From Arthrobacter zhaoxinii (GTDB lineage: Bacteria; Actinomycetota; Actinomycetes; Actinomycetales; Micrococcaceae): a stretch of 64,000 bases of DNA. Below, in pieces: positions 1 through 7,667 of this stretch. The notes beneath the pieces are model-generated. The model saw only the letters and a list, made by a program, of their open reading frames with translations. It was not told where the DNA came from and ran no database searches. The translations under genes and the position numbers were made by a program. Within the stretch, counting starts at the first letter, position 1. Every line of letters begins with the position of its first letter. The stretch spans positions 558,001-622,000 of the forward strand of contig NZ_JANFLT010000002.1 in assembly GCF_024385505.1 (NCBI RefSeq), written 5' to 3'.

Positions 1-139
1 CATCCGCGTAGAGGTCCTCGTAGCTGCTCGCCCGGCCGGCAGCCACCACCCCCCGGGCCAGGTGGCCGATGATATCCCCTTTGTCCTTGCCCAAATTCTC
101 ATCCAACGTAACCAGATCGGGCGTAATGAGGTCCGACAT
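1..139 (-). CDS. fruA: PTS fructose transporter EII, N-terminal fragment (EIIA domain start)
   Basis: Only the first 46 codons lie in the window; the gene runs off the left edge. The translation starts MSDLITPDLVTLDENLG and continues with a helix typical of the start of fructose-type EIIA domains, which carry phosphate from HPr to the EIIB domain of the sugar permease. Its ATG overlaps the TGA of the upstream 1-phosphofructokinase by one base (TGATG), so the two are translationally coupled, the usual fruK-fruA arrangement. Whether the full protein is EIIABC or EIIA alone cannot be seen. EIIABC is the inference, from family habit. Confidence 0.8.
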   Translation of the reverse strand, partial: MSDLITPDLVTLDENLGKDKGDIIGHLARGVVAAGRASSYEDLYAD

Positions 140-1149
140 CAGCTTTCCTCCTTCGATGACGACGACGGCGTTCGGCCTGCGCCGTTAAGGGTGGTGATCG
201 TGACCGCTCCCGGATCTGTTGCTGACAGGGCGGGAACGGTGGTTCCGGGCAGTGACGCTGCAGCGGCCCCATGGGCCACGGCCTGCCGGAGGCAGTCCGG
301 CGGCGCTGCACCGGCAACCTCGGCCAGCAGGTATCCGGCCAGGGCCGAATCTCCGGCGCCGACCGTCGACCGGGCCCGCACCGGTGGGCGGGAGGCCAGC
401 CAGCTTCCGTTTTGGGTTACCAGGAGTGCGCCCTTGGCTCCGAGGGTGGCAAGCACGGCGCCGACGCCGCGTTCAATCAGCATTCCCGCTGCCCGCGCCG
501 CCAGCAGGGGATCTGCTTCGAGGGCCGCTTCGGAGGAGAACCCCGTGGCCTCGGCGAGTTCCTCGGCGTTGGGTTTGAGCAGGTCCGGTGCCGCTCCGTG
601 CAGCAGTGCCCCCATCAGGGGCGGGCCGGAGGAATCGATGGCGATGCGCGGCGATGCAGCCCCGAGCCGCTCCCGCACCGCATGCGCAACGGAGGCGTAA
701 AAGTCCGGCGGCACCTCAGGCGGCAGCGAGCCTGCCAGCACCAGCCAGGCCCCTGGTCCGGCGCCGCCTGCGGTGCAGGCCCCCACCAGCAGGGTGATGA
801 GGGCTTCCTGCTCCGCCGGCTTCAGCGGCGGGCCGGGCGCATTGATCTTGGTGGTGGTACCGTCCGGCTCCGTGAGCGTGATGTTGCTGCGCAGCGGTGC
901 CTCGATGGGCAGGTTCAGGTACTCAACCGAGGCGAGCCGCAGTCCGGCCATGACCGGATCGGAGTCGGCGCCGGGAAGCACGGCAATGGACCGGACGCCG
1001 GAGACTGTGAGTGCCCGGGACACATTCACGCCCTTGCCGCCGGGTTCTTCCCCGGCTGACACGGCACGCTGCACCGCGCCCCGCTCCAGCTCGCCGGGGA
1101 GCTGAACGGTTCGGTCCAGACTGGGGTTGGCAGTGAGGGTAAGGATCAT
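139..1149 (-). CDS. fruK: 1-phosphofructokinase (PfkB family)
   Basis: Phosphorylates fructose 1-phosphate to fructose 1,6-bisphosphate after PTS uptake. The 336-residue protein starts MILTLTANPSLDRTV, has the glycine-rich sugar-binding stretch GGKGVNVSRAL near residue 40, and the PfkB C-terminal signature TVGAGDSALAG, whose Asp is the catalytic base. The open frame extends further upstream, but that extension shows no family similarity, so the ATG at 1149 is preferred. It is coupled to the EII gene downstream. No DeoR-type fruR lies beside it here. A second, independent fructose-like PTS operon sits at 32-39 kb. Confidence 0.93.
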   Translation of the reverse strand: MILTLTANPSLDRTVQLPGELERGAVQRAVSAGEEPGGKGVNVSRALTVSGVRSIAVLPGADSDPVMAGLRLASVEYLNLPIEAPLRSNITLTEPDGTTTKINAPGPPLKPAEQEALITLLVGACTAGGAGPGAWLVLAGSLPPEVPPDFYASVAHAVRERLGAASPRIAIDSSGPPLMGALLHGAAPDLLKPNAEELAEATGFSSEAALEADPLLAARAAGMLIERGVGAVLATLGAKGALLVTQNGSWLASRPPVRARSTVGAGDSALAGYLLAEVAGAAPPDCLRQAVAHGAAAASLPGTTVPALSATDPGAVTITTLNGAGRTPSSSSKEES

Positions 1150-1383
1150 GAAGGGGATCCGTCCAGGCCGGGCCTGCCGGGTCCGGCCGGTGTTGGGGGG
1201 AGAACGGCTTGCCGGCGCGGTTTCCGGTTCTCTTGGTGGCTTCTGTTCGCATACATGCACACCCGCGATCTGTGGCGGCAGCCACTGTTTATGCGTTGAA
1301 GCGACTCTACTTTTGGTGCCGTGCCCGTGGCAATGGCCGCCGGGCGGGGCACCATCGGCCGCCTGCAAACGGCGGTGCACCGC

Positions 1384-1389
1384 TACGCT
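1384..1389 (+). promoter_or_regulatory. -10 box of a leaderless promoter
   Basis: TACGCT lies exactly 6 nt before the ATG at 1396, the geometry of actinobacterial leaderless transcripts. There is no Shine-Dalgarno before that ATG. The same spacing recurs before at least eight other genes in this window. Confidence 0.5.
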
Positions 1390-1395
1390 GAACCG

Positions 1396-2028
1396 ATGGA
1401 AAACGTGACGTGGTCAGAGCCCGCAGACCGGCGGCGGGGACGTGAACTGGTGGTCCTGCTGCACGGCTACGGATCAGGGGAGCAGGCAATGGAACGGCTC
1501 TTCACCGCGCTGCCGGCTTCTGCCGTGGGGGCTGCGGTGCGGGGACCGCTGGACGTGGGCGGAACCAGCGGATGGTTCCTGCTGGACCCGCTGCTGAACT
1601 CCGACACCAGCGAGGTCCTGGAATCGGCTCTCCGGCTGCTGGCCTGGCTGGACCGGATCCGGGCGGAGGAAGAATTCACCGGAATCTCCCTCGTCGGGTT
1701 CTCCCAGGGGATGGCCATGGCCGGCACGCTCCTGCGGCTGCGGCCGCGGGATTTCCGGGCCGTTGTAGGGCTGTCCGGCTGGATTGCCCGCAATGAGCTC
1801 CTGGCCGCCGCGGAACCTCTGCCGGCCCGGGTTCCGTTCTTTTGGGGACGTGACCGGCAGGACTGGGTCATCAATGCCGACGCGGTGGCTTACACCCGGG
1901 AATGGCTGGAGGAAAACGCAGCCCTCACCGCCCGGACCTATTCCGGAATGGGGCACACCATCGGTGCAGGGGAAGTCTCCGATGTCGCGGTGTTCCTTCG
2001 CCGGTACCTTGCTTTCGACACGCCGTAG
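1396..2028 (+). CDS. alpha/beta hydrolase, carboxylesterase/phospholipase type
   Basis: A 210-residue cytoplasmic serine hydrolase of the small carboxylesterase (YpfH/acyl-protein thioesterase-like) type. The oxyanion-loop motif LLHGYGS follows strand 1, the nucleophile elbow GFSQG places Ser at about residue 103, and the catalytic His is in MGHTIG near residue 187. An Asp near residue 160 (RQDWVINAD) is a candidate acid. Length and motif order fit the family. The substrate cannot be read from sequence. The start at 1396 is preferred over an upstream ATG at 1321 because of the -10 box 6 nt before it and because the homologous region begins there. It is divergent from fruK and otherwise isolated. 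Confidence 0.85.
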   Translation: MENVTWSEPADRRRGRELVVLLHGYGSGEQAMERLFTALPASAVGAAVRGPLDVGGTSGWFLLDPLLNSDTSEVLESALRLLAWLDRIRAEEEFTGISLVGFSQGMAMAGTLLRLRPRDFRAVVGLSGWIARNELLAAAEPLPARVPFFWGRDRQDWVINADAVAYTREWLEENAALTARTYSGMGHTIGAGEVSDVAVFLRRYLAFDTP

Positions 2029-2192
2029 GGACGGAATGGCCACGCGCGCCCGCGATATCTAACATAGGTACGGCCAGATGGAAACTCCCCGCAAACTACT
2101 AGCTAAGCATGCTGATCAAGTAAGCTGGAACAAAGCCCGGCCCACAAGGCCGTGCACTAAATCACTGTCACTCACATAGCAAGGAGAATCTC

Positions 2193-2468
2193 ATGGGTTT
2201 CATTGCGTTCCTTATTCTTGGTCTTATCGCAGGTGCAATTGCAAAGATGATCCTCCCGGGTCGTCAGGGCGGCGGCTGGATCGCCACTCTGGTTCTGGGT
2301 GTCATCGGCGCCCTCCTGGGTAGCTGGCTCGGTGGCCTCCTCTTCAACAACGGCGGCGAGCTCTTCAGCCTGACGAACCTGTGGACCTGGGTCCTGGCTA
2401 TCGTCGGCGCCCTCATCGTTCTGGTGATCTACGGCTTCGTAACCCGCAAGAGCGGCAACCGCGCCTAG
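2193..2468 (+). CDS. GlsB/YeaQ/YmgE family stress-response membrane protein
   Basis: A 91-residue integral membrane protein with three hydrophobic segments (about residues 2-22, 28-50 and 62-83) joined by Gly-rich turns. It has the family hallmark GAIAKMILPGRQGGG after the first segment and a short basic tail. Family members (transglycosylase-associated protein group) are induced by stress in many bacteria, but their biochemical role is not established. A good Shine-Dalgarno (AAGGAG) precedes the ATG, and a strong terminator follows the gene. It is probably transcribed alone. Confidence 0.9.
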   Translation: MGFIAFLILGLIAGAIAKMILPGRQGGGWIATLVLGVIGALLGSWLGGLLFNNGGELFSLTNLWTWVLAIVGALIVLVIYGFVTRKSGNRA

Positions 2469-2504
2469 TATGTTCAGACGCTGCTGACGCAGCGTTGATT
2501 CGAG

Positions 2505-2547
2505 GGGCGGGGCCCGGACGGAATATTCCGCCGGACCCCGCCCTTTG
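2505..2547 (+). terminator. Rho-independent terminator after the GlsB-family gene
   Basis: GGGCGGGG pairs with CCCCGCCC, enclosing an inner CCGG/CCGG stem around the palindrome CGGAATATTCCG; a short T-containing tail (TTTGCTTT) follows. Confidence 0.7.
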
Positions 2548-2606
2548 CTTTAAGCAAGCCCCCGTAGAGTTGAAGCCGGCATCGGATTTCCCCAAGGAGA
2601 GTTCTT

Positions 2607-3359
2607 GTGAAGCGACGTAAGTTCAATCCCGCAGCTCGACTGGCTGAACGCGCCACCTTCGGCGCGGACGGCAAGCCCAAGCCGCATGTAGTGCAAGCCA
2701 TCGAGCGTGCCGTGGAAGTCCAGCGGCCGCTGGTGCTGGCGAACATCCGCAGGATGCAGCGCAAGAACCCGTCCGCCAACGCTGCCGAACTGATCAGGAT
2801 CCTGGACCGGCACTACCTCAACGCGGTGACGGGAGGCGGTGCAGCCATCGGCGCCACCGCCGTGGTTCCGGGCGTGGGTACGGTCGCGGCACTTGGCCTG
2901 TCAGCGGCAGCAACGGTCGGGTTCCTTGAGGCCACTGCCCTGTACGCACAGTCGGTGGCTGAACTGCACGGGGTGCGCCTGGCTGATCCGGAGAAGTCCC
3001 GCACCATGGTCATGGCCGTCATGCTCGGCGAGGAGGGCACCTTGATGATGCAGTCCCTCTCCGGACGCGGGACCGCACAGGCATGGGGCAGCACCGTGGG
3101 CAGCATGCCCTCGGGCCTGATGGGCACCGTGGGCAGCAGTATCCGCAAGCAGTTCCTCAAGCGGTTCATGGCCCGCCAGGGTACCGCCATGCTGGGACGT
3201 GCCCTGCCGCTGGGCGTCGGCGCCGTCGTCGGCGGGGCCGGGAACCATGCCATGGGCAAGGGTGTCATCAAGGCAACGCGGGCCGCGTTCGGCGAGCCGC
3301 CGACGTCGATCCCCGGACAGCTGGCCGGAGAACTGGACCAGATGGAGAAATCCGCCTAG
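2607..3359 (+). CDS. conserved hypothetical protein with a central hydrophobic segment
   Basis: A 250-residue protein I cannot assign to a family of known function. It starts at GTG with a clear Shine-Dalgarno (AAGGAGA). The N-terminus is basic (MKRRKFNPAARLAER). A long Ala/Gly/Val-rich stretch near residues 73-105 could form one or two membrane segments or a glycine-zipper-like helix. A second small-residue stretch lies near residues 195-220 (ALPLGVGAVVGGAGNHAMG). There is no signal peptide and no catalytic motif. It is monocistronic, convergent with the DUF445 gene, and shares a bidirectional terminator with it. Confidence 0.75.
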   Translation: MKRRKFNPAARLAERATFGADGKPKPHVVQAIERAVEVQRPLVLANIRRMQRKNPSANAAELIRILDRHYLNAVTGGGAAIGATAVVPGVGTVAALGLSAAATVGFLEATALYAQSVAELHGVRLADPEKSRTMVMAVMLGEEGTLMMQSLSGRGTAQAWGSTVGSMPSGLMGTVGSSIRKQFLKRFMARQGTAMLGRALPLGVGAVVGGAGNHAMGKGVIKATRAAFGEPPTSIPGQLAGELDQMEKSA

Positions 3360-3377
3360 GAATCCGCACCTGATCCG

Positions 3378-3413
3378 AAAAGGCCCGCCGGCAGTGAAGC
3401 CGGCGGGCCTTTT
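3378..3413. terminator. bidirectional terminator between convergent genes
   Basis: A perfect 15-bp stem (AAAAGGCCCGCCGGC with its complement) around a 6-nt loop. The A-run on one side and T-run on the other let it serve both the hypothetical gene on the left and the DUF445 gene on the right. Confidence 0.85.
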
Positions 3414-3424
3414 GTCTAGCCTTC

Positions 3425-4684
3425 CTACCCGAAGATCGCCGTTGCGACGGTGAAGATCGCCAGCCCGGCCAGCGAACCGACCACCGTGCCGTTGATCCGG
3501 ATGAACTGCAGGTCCTTGCCGACCTGCAGCTCGATCTTCTCCGAGGTTTCCTTCGCGTCCCAGCGCTCCACCGTCTCCGTGATGACGGCGGCAATGTCGT
3601 TGCTGTAGGTGCGGACCAGATACCCCGCCGCGTCCGCCACGTAGCCGTTCACCTTGGCCGCGAGTTCCGGCTCGTTGATCAGGCGCGTGCCGAAGTCCTG
3701 CAGCGCGGACTTGAAGTTGCGGGTGAGTTCGCTGTCCGGATCATCCGCGGCCGTCATCAGGGCGTTCTTGATGGTGGTCCAGGTGGAGGTCATCAGCTCG
3801 CGCACACGCGGGTCATCCAGCACCTGCTCTTTCACTGCGTCGGCCTTGGCCATGGTCTTGGGATCCTCCTGCAGGTCCCGGGCCACTCCGGTGAGGTAGT
3901 TGTCCAACGCCACGCGCAGCTGGTGGTTGGGGTTTTCCTGCACATCGATCAGGAAACGTTCGGCCTGGATCTGCACGCGCTCGCCCACAATGTCGTCCAG
4001 GAAGGCGGGAACCCACGACGGCGATCGCTCGGTAACCAGCCGGCCGATGACTTCCGGGTTGGCCAGCACCCAGTCGGCCAGGCTGTCCACCACCAGGTTC
4101 ACCAGCTGGTGGTGGTGGCCCTCCTCGAAGATCCGCTGGGCCATTTTGCCGGCCGGCGGTCCCCACTGCGGGTCCACCACATGGCGGCGGAACATTGATT
4201 CCAGGACATCCCGGACGGCGTCGTCGTCAAGCACCCTCAGGGCCCCGCGGATGGCTGCGGCGCCCTCGGTGGCCACGCGTTCGGCCCCCTCGGGGCGGGC
4301 CAGCCAGGTGCCTGCCTTCGCAGCGACCTGCATGGAGTCGAGCTTGGTCCGGATGATGTCCTCGGCCAGGAAGTTCTCTTCCACGAACTGGCCCAGGGAC
4401 GCCCCGATCTGGTCCTTCTTTTCCGGGATGATGGCCGTGTGCGGGATTTTCACGCCCATCGGATGCTTGAACAGGGCGGTCACCGCGAACCAGTCGGCAA
4501 GGGCGCCGACCATACCGCCCTCCGCAGCGGCGCGGACGTACTCCAGCCACGGGTACCTGTCCTGCAGGGCGAAGGAGAAGAGGAAGATGACCGCCAGGAG
4601 GATCAGGAGGCCCGTGGCCAGCATCTTCATGCGCCGCAGGGCATAGGCGCGCTGCTCGTCGGTAGGCGGGGCAACCACGCTCAC
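3425..4684 (-). CDS. DUF445 family membrane-anchored protein
   Basis: A 419-residue protein of the DUF445 family (YjiN-like), whose biochemical role is unknown. A transmembrane helix lies near residues 20-40 (LLILLAVIFLFSFAL). It is followed by the family's conserved EGGMVGALADWFAVTALF segment, then KIPHTAIIPEKKDQI, and by a long helical region. A second hydrophobic helix closes the C-terminus (VVGSLAGLAIFTVATAIFG). The start is the GTG at 4684, chosen because a perfect AAGGAGG lies 7 nt upstream. Longer in-frame starts have no ribosome site. It is divergent from the GH15 gene. Confidence 0.88.
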   Translation of the reverse strand: MSVVAPPTDEQRAYALRRMKMLATGLLILLAVIFLFSFALQDRYPWLEYVRAAAEGGMVGALADWFAVTALFKHPMGVKIPHTAIIPEKKDQIGASLGQFVEENFLAEDIIRTKLDSMQVAAKAGTWLARPEGAERVATEGAAAIRGALRVLDDDAVRDVLESMFRRHVVDPQWGPPAGKMAQRIFEEGHHHQLVNLVVDSLADWVLANPEVIGRLVTERSPSWVPAFLDDIVGERVQIQAERFLIDVQENPNHQLRVALDNYLTGVARDLQEDPKTMAKADAVKEQVLDDPRVRELMTSTWTTIKNALMTAADDPDSELTRNFKSALQDFGTRLINEPELAAKVNGYVADAAGYLVRTYSNDIAAVITETVERWDAKETSEKIELQVGKDLQFIRINGTVVGSLAGLAIFTVATAIFG

Positions 4685-4869
4685 GCGTGCACCTCCTTCG
4701 CGGACATGGACATCTTCGAGGTTGACGCGTGTTTCAATACCGCTCCCTAATCCAGTTCGCATCCCGCTGCGGAAACTTCTGCGCGGGACCACCCCAATCT
4801 AATCAGTGATTGCCGCGGCTGCGCTATGAGCCCGGCATCCGGTGTGGTCCCGTGTGGTTGAGTAGTGCC

Positions 4870-6714
4870 ATGGCATCCCCCATTGAGGATTATGCGCTGG
4901 TTTCCGATCTGCACACAGGAGCCCTGATTTCGCGGAACGGCAGCATGGACTGGCTTTGCCTGCCGAGGTTCGATTCGCCGTCGGTGTTCGGCGCGCTGCT
5001 CGGGAGCAGCGACCACGGGCGGTGGCTGCTGGCCCCGGAAGACAGTGCTGCGAAGGTGACGCACCGCGGTTACGTGGAATCCACCTTTGTGCTGCGCACA
5101 CACTGGCAGACTCCCACCGGCGCGGTCCGGGTCACGGATTTCATGCCGGTAAAGGACCGGCGGGCGTCCCTTATCCGGCGGATCGAAGGCATGAGCGGCA
5201 GTGTGGTCATGCGGCAGGAACTGGAAATCCGCTTTGATTACGGCATGGTCATCCCCTGGGTTTTCCGGGGGCGGGACGACGACGGGGAACACCTTTCCGC
5301 CATTGCGGGCCCGGGTGCCCTGGTCCTGCGCGGGCCGAGCCTGCCGGTAGCGGAGAATCACCGGCACGTGGGGCGCTTCGACGTCCGGGCCGGGGAGTGC
5401 GTTGACCTGGAGCTCACGTGGTATCCCTCGCACCGGCCGGTACCGCCCCGGCAGAGCGTTGACGCCGCCTTGGAGAGGACCATTGCCTACTGGCAGGACT
5501 GGGGCCGGCAGTGCCCTCAAAACGTCCCCTATGAACACGCTGTGCGGCGCTCCCTGCTGGTCCTGCGTGCCCTGACCCATGAGGACACCGGCGGGATTGT
5601 CGCGGCCCCCACCACCTCACTGCCCGAAGCGGCCGGAGGGGACCGGAACTGGGACTATCGGTACTGCTGGCTGCGGGACGCTGCCCTGACGCTCGAAGCG
5701 ATGATGACCCACGGCTACGAGGAGGAGGCCCTGCAATGGCGCAGCTGGCTCCTGCGCGCCGTCGCCGGAGATCCGGAGGACCTGCAGATCATGTACGCCG
5801 TGGACGGCGGGCGGGAACTTCCCGAGCAGATCCTTCCGCAGTTTCCCGGCTACGGTTCAGCGGCGCCCGTGCGGATCGGCAACGGTGCGGTAGGGCAGTA
5901 TCAGGCGGACGTCGTGGGCGAAGTGATGGTGGCCCTGGACCGGCTGCGGGACCGGGGCGTGCCGGAGGACCACTTTTCCTGGCCCCTGCAGCGGGCTCTG
6001 CTGACCTTCCTGGAAAAGCACCTGGAGGAGCCTGACCGGGGCATCTGGGAGATGCGCGGGACGCCCCGGCACTTCACCCACTCGCGGGTGATGATGTGGG
6101 CCGCCTTCGACCGTGCAGCCAACGCCGCCAGGACCTACGGGCTCGATGGGCCGGTGGAGGTCTGGGAAGGCCTGCGGGACGGGCTGCGCGACGAGGTCAT
6201 GGAACGCGGCTGGGATCCCGCCCTGAACTCCTTCACCCAGTTCTACGGCAGCGGCACCGTTGATGCTTCCCTGCTCCAGCTGCCGCACGTGGGTTTTGTT
6301 GCCTACGACGACGAAAAAATGCTGGCTACGGTTTCCCGGATGGAGTCGGAGCTGCTCGACGGTTCCGAACTCCTGCTGCGCTATGACACCGATACCGGGG
6401 TGGATGGACTGGCGGCGGGGGAGAACCCCTTCCTGGCGTGCAGCTTCTGGCTGGTGGAACAGTACGCCCACACCGGCCGGCTGCCCGAGGCCCGGCAGCT
6501 GATGGACCAGCTGGTGGGGTACGCCAACGAGCTTGGCCTGCTCAGCGAGGAATATGATGCAGAAAACGGAACCATGGCCGGAAACTTCCCGCAGGCGTTT
6601 TCCCACCTGACTCTGGTCCGTGCAGCCGATGCGATCGCCGTCGCCGTCGCTGCGCAACGGCCGCCTCAGCCATCCCGGCAGGCGCCGGTCCCCACTACCG
6701 AAGGAACCCGATGA
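4870..6714 (+). CDS. glycoside hydrolase family 15 protein (glucoamylase/trehalase-like)
   Basis: A 614-residue cytoplasmic glycosidase of the GH15 (alpha/alpha)6-barrel type found in actinobacteria, where characterised relatives hydrolyse trehalose or alpha-glucans. The N-terminus has the family start PIEDYALVSDLHTGALIS and SMDWLCLPRFDSPSVF. The barrel carries NWDYRYCWLRDA near residue 260 and the PEQILPQFPGY and QYQADVVGE motifs. The ATG at 4870 begins the conserved region. The last four bases overlap the next gene (ATGA), indicating co-translation with the DoxX-like protein. Trehalose versus maltodextrin specificity cannot be decided here. Confidence 0.88.
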   Translation: MASPIEDYALVSDLHTGALISRNGSMDWLCLPRFDSPSVFGALLGSSDHGRWLLAPEDSAAKVTHRGYVESTFVLRTHWQTPTGAVRVTDFMPVKDRRASLIRRIEGMSGSVVMRQELEIRFDYGMVIPWVFRGRDDDGEHLSAIAGPGALVLRGPSLPVAENHRHVGRFDVRAGECVDLELTWYPSHRPVPPRQSVDAALERTIAYWQDWGRQCPQNVPYEHAVRRSLLVLRALTHEDTGGIVAAPTTSLPEAAGGDRNWDYRYCWLRDAALTLEAMMTHGYEEEALQWRSWLLRAVAGDPEDLQIMYAVDGGRELPEQILPQFPGYGSAAPVRIGNGAVGQYQADVVGEVMVALDRLRDRGVPEDHFSWPLQRALLTFLEKHLEEPDRGIWEMRGTPRHFTHSRVMMWAAFDRAANAARTYGLDGPVEVWEGLRDGLRDEVMERGWDPALNSFTQFYGSGTVDASLLQLPHVGFVAYDDEKMLATVSRMESELLDGSELLLRYDTDTGVDGLAAGENPFLACSFWLVEQYAHTGRLPEARQLMDQLVGYANELGLLSEEYDAENGTMAGNFPQAFSHLTLVRAADAIAVAVAAQRPPQPSRQAPVPTTEGTR

Positions 6715-7106
6715 ACCGACAGACGCTCTCAGCGGTGGCCATGGCGGCCCTGCTGGCCACCAGCGCCGTCAACCACTTCCGCAACCCGCGCTTTTACAAC
6801 GCGGTGGTTCCGCGCAGCATCAGCACTGATACCGAAGGGAAATACGGTGTGCTGACCCGGCGGCAGTGGACGCACGTCAGCGGAGTCATTGAGGTTGCGG
6901 CCGCGGCCGGACTGCTACTGCCGGCCACCCGCCGGCTGGCGGCAATGGGTACCGCGGCCATGTACGTGGCTTTCATCTCGGGGCACATTACTGCACTGCA
7001 GCGCGCCTTCGGTCCCCGCGGCGGGAACAAGGAGAAGCTGATCCACAGCCTGCGGCTGCCGCTTCAGCTGCCGCTGATCCTCTGGGCGTGGAACCTGCGG
7101 AAATAG
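6711..7106 (+). CDS. small DoxX-like membrane protein
   Basis: A 131-residue hydrophobic protein with four predicted membrane helices (roughly residues 5-20, 53-72, 76-95 and 112-128) resembling the DoxX-like family. Conserved-looking features are NHFRNPRFYNAVVP after the first helix and GVIEVAAAAGLLLP. The family has no firm single function; links to redox and quinone metabolism are reported for some members. It overlaps the GH15 gene by 4 bp and sits 3 bp upstream of the phosphoesterase, so the three genes look like one operon. Confidence 0.75.
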   Translation: MNRQTLSAVAMAALLATSAVNHFRNPRFYNAVVPRSISTDTEGKYGVLTRRQWTHVSGVIEVAAAAGLLLPATRRLAAMGTAAMYVAFISGHITALQRAFGPRGGNKEKLIHSLRLPLQLPLILWAWNLRK

Positions 7107-7109
7107 CGG

Positions 7110-7628
7110 ATGGCCACTCAGCTCCTGCTGCTCTCGGACACCCACCTGCCCAAGCGGGCCAAGGTGCTGCCCGAGGTCCTGTGGGCGGACATCGAAGCCG
7201 CCGACATTGTGGTGCATGCCGGCGACTGGGTGAATGAGGAACTGCTGGACGAGCTCCGGTCCCGCTCGCGGCAGCTGATTGCCTGTTACGGCAACAACGA
7301 CGGCGCGGCGCTGCGGTCCCGGCTGCCACTGGTGGCCCGGGCCGTGGTCGAGGAGGTGCGGCTCGCCGTCGTGCATGAGACCGGTTCGGCGCTGAAACGT
7401 GAAGCACGCATGGATGTCCAGTTCCCGGACACGGACCTGCTGGTCTTCGGGCACAGCCACATCCCCTGGGATTCCGTCACACCGGCCGGAATGCGGCTGC
7501 TGAACCCCGGGTCCCCCACGGACCGCCGGCGCCAGCCGTTCTGCACCTACCTGCGCCTGGAGATTGACGGGAAAACAGTAACGCCCGATCTCCGGCGGCT
7601 TCCACCGCGGGAGAACGGGCGTTCCTGA
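7110..7628 (+). CDS. metallophosphoesterase, YfcE/MJ0936 family
   Basis: A 172-residue phosphodiesterase-type protein with the five calcineurin-like metal motifs in order: SDTH (residues 9-12), HAGDW, YGNND, HE (VVHETGS) and GHSHIP near residue 110. This set binds two divalent metals, and small YfcE-type proteins hydrolyse phosphodiesters in vitro; the natural substrate is unknown. It is third in the GH15-DoxX operon. A hairpin (AACGCCCG with CGGGCGTT) lies inside its 3' coding end at 7580-7623 without a clear T-run. The next gene is convergent. Confidence 0.9.
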   Translation: MATQLLLLSDTHLPKRAKVLPEVLWADIEAADIVVHAGDWVNEELLDELRSRSRQLIACYGNNDGAALRSRLPLVARAVVEEVRLAVVHETGSALKREARMDVQFPDTDLLVFGHSHIPWDSVTPAGMRLLNPGSPTDRRRQPFCTYLRLEIDGKTVTPDLRRLPPRENGRS

Positions 7629-7667
7629 ACGTTCCTGGGCAGCACCGGTCCACCGGCGCTGGCCGGG

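Noticed and set aside
7580-7623. Hairpin in the 3' end of the phosphoesterase gene as terminator
   Set aside because: The stem AACGCCCG/CGGGCGTT is good, but it lies inside the coding sequence and no T-run follows, so I kept it only as a remark.
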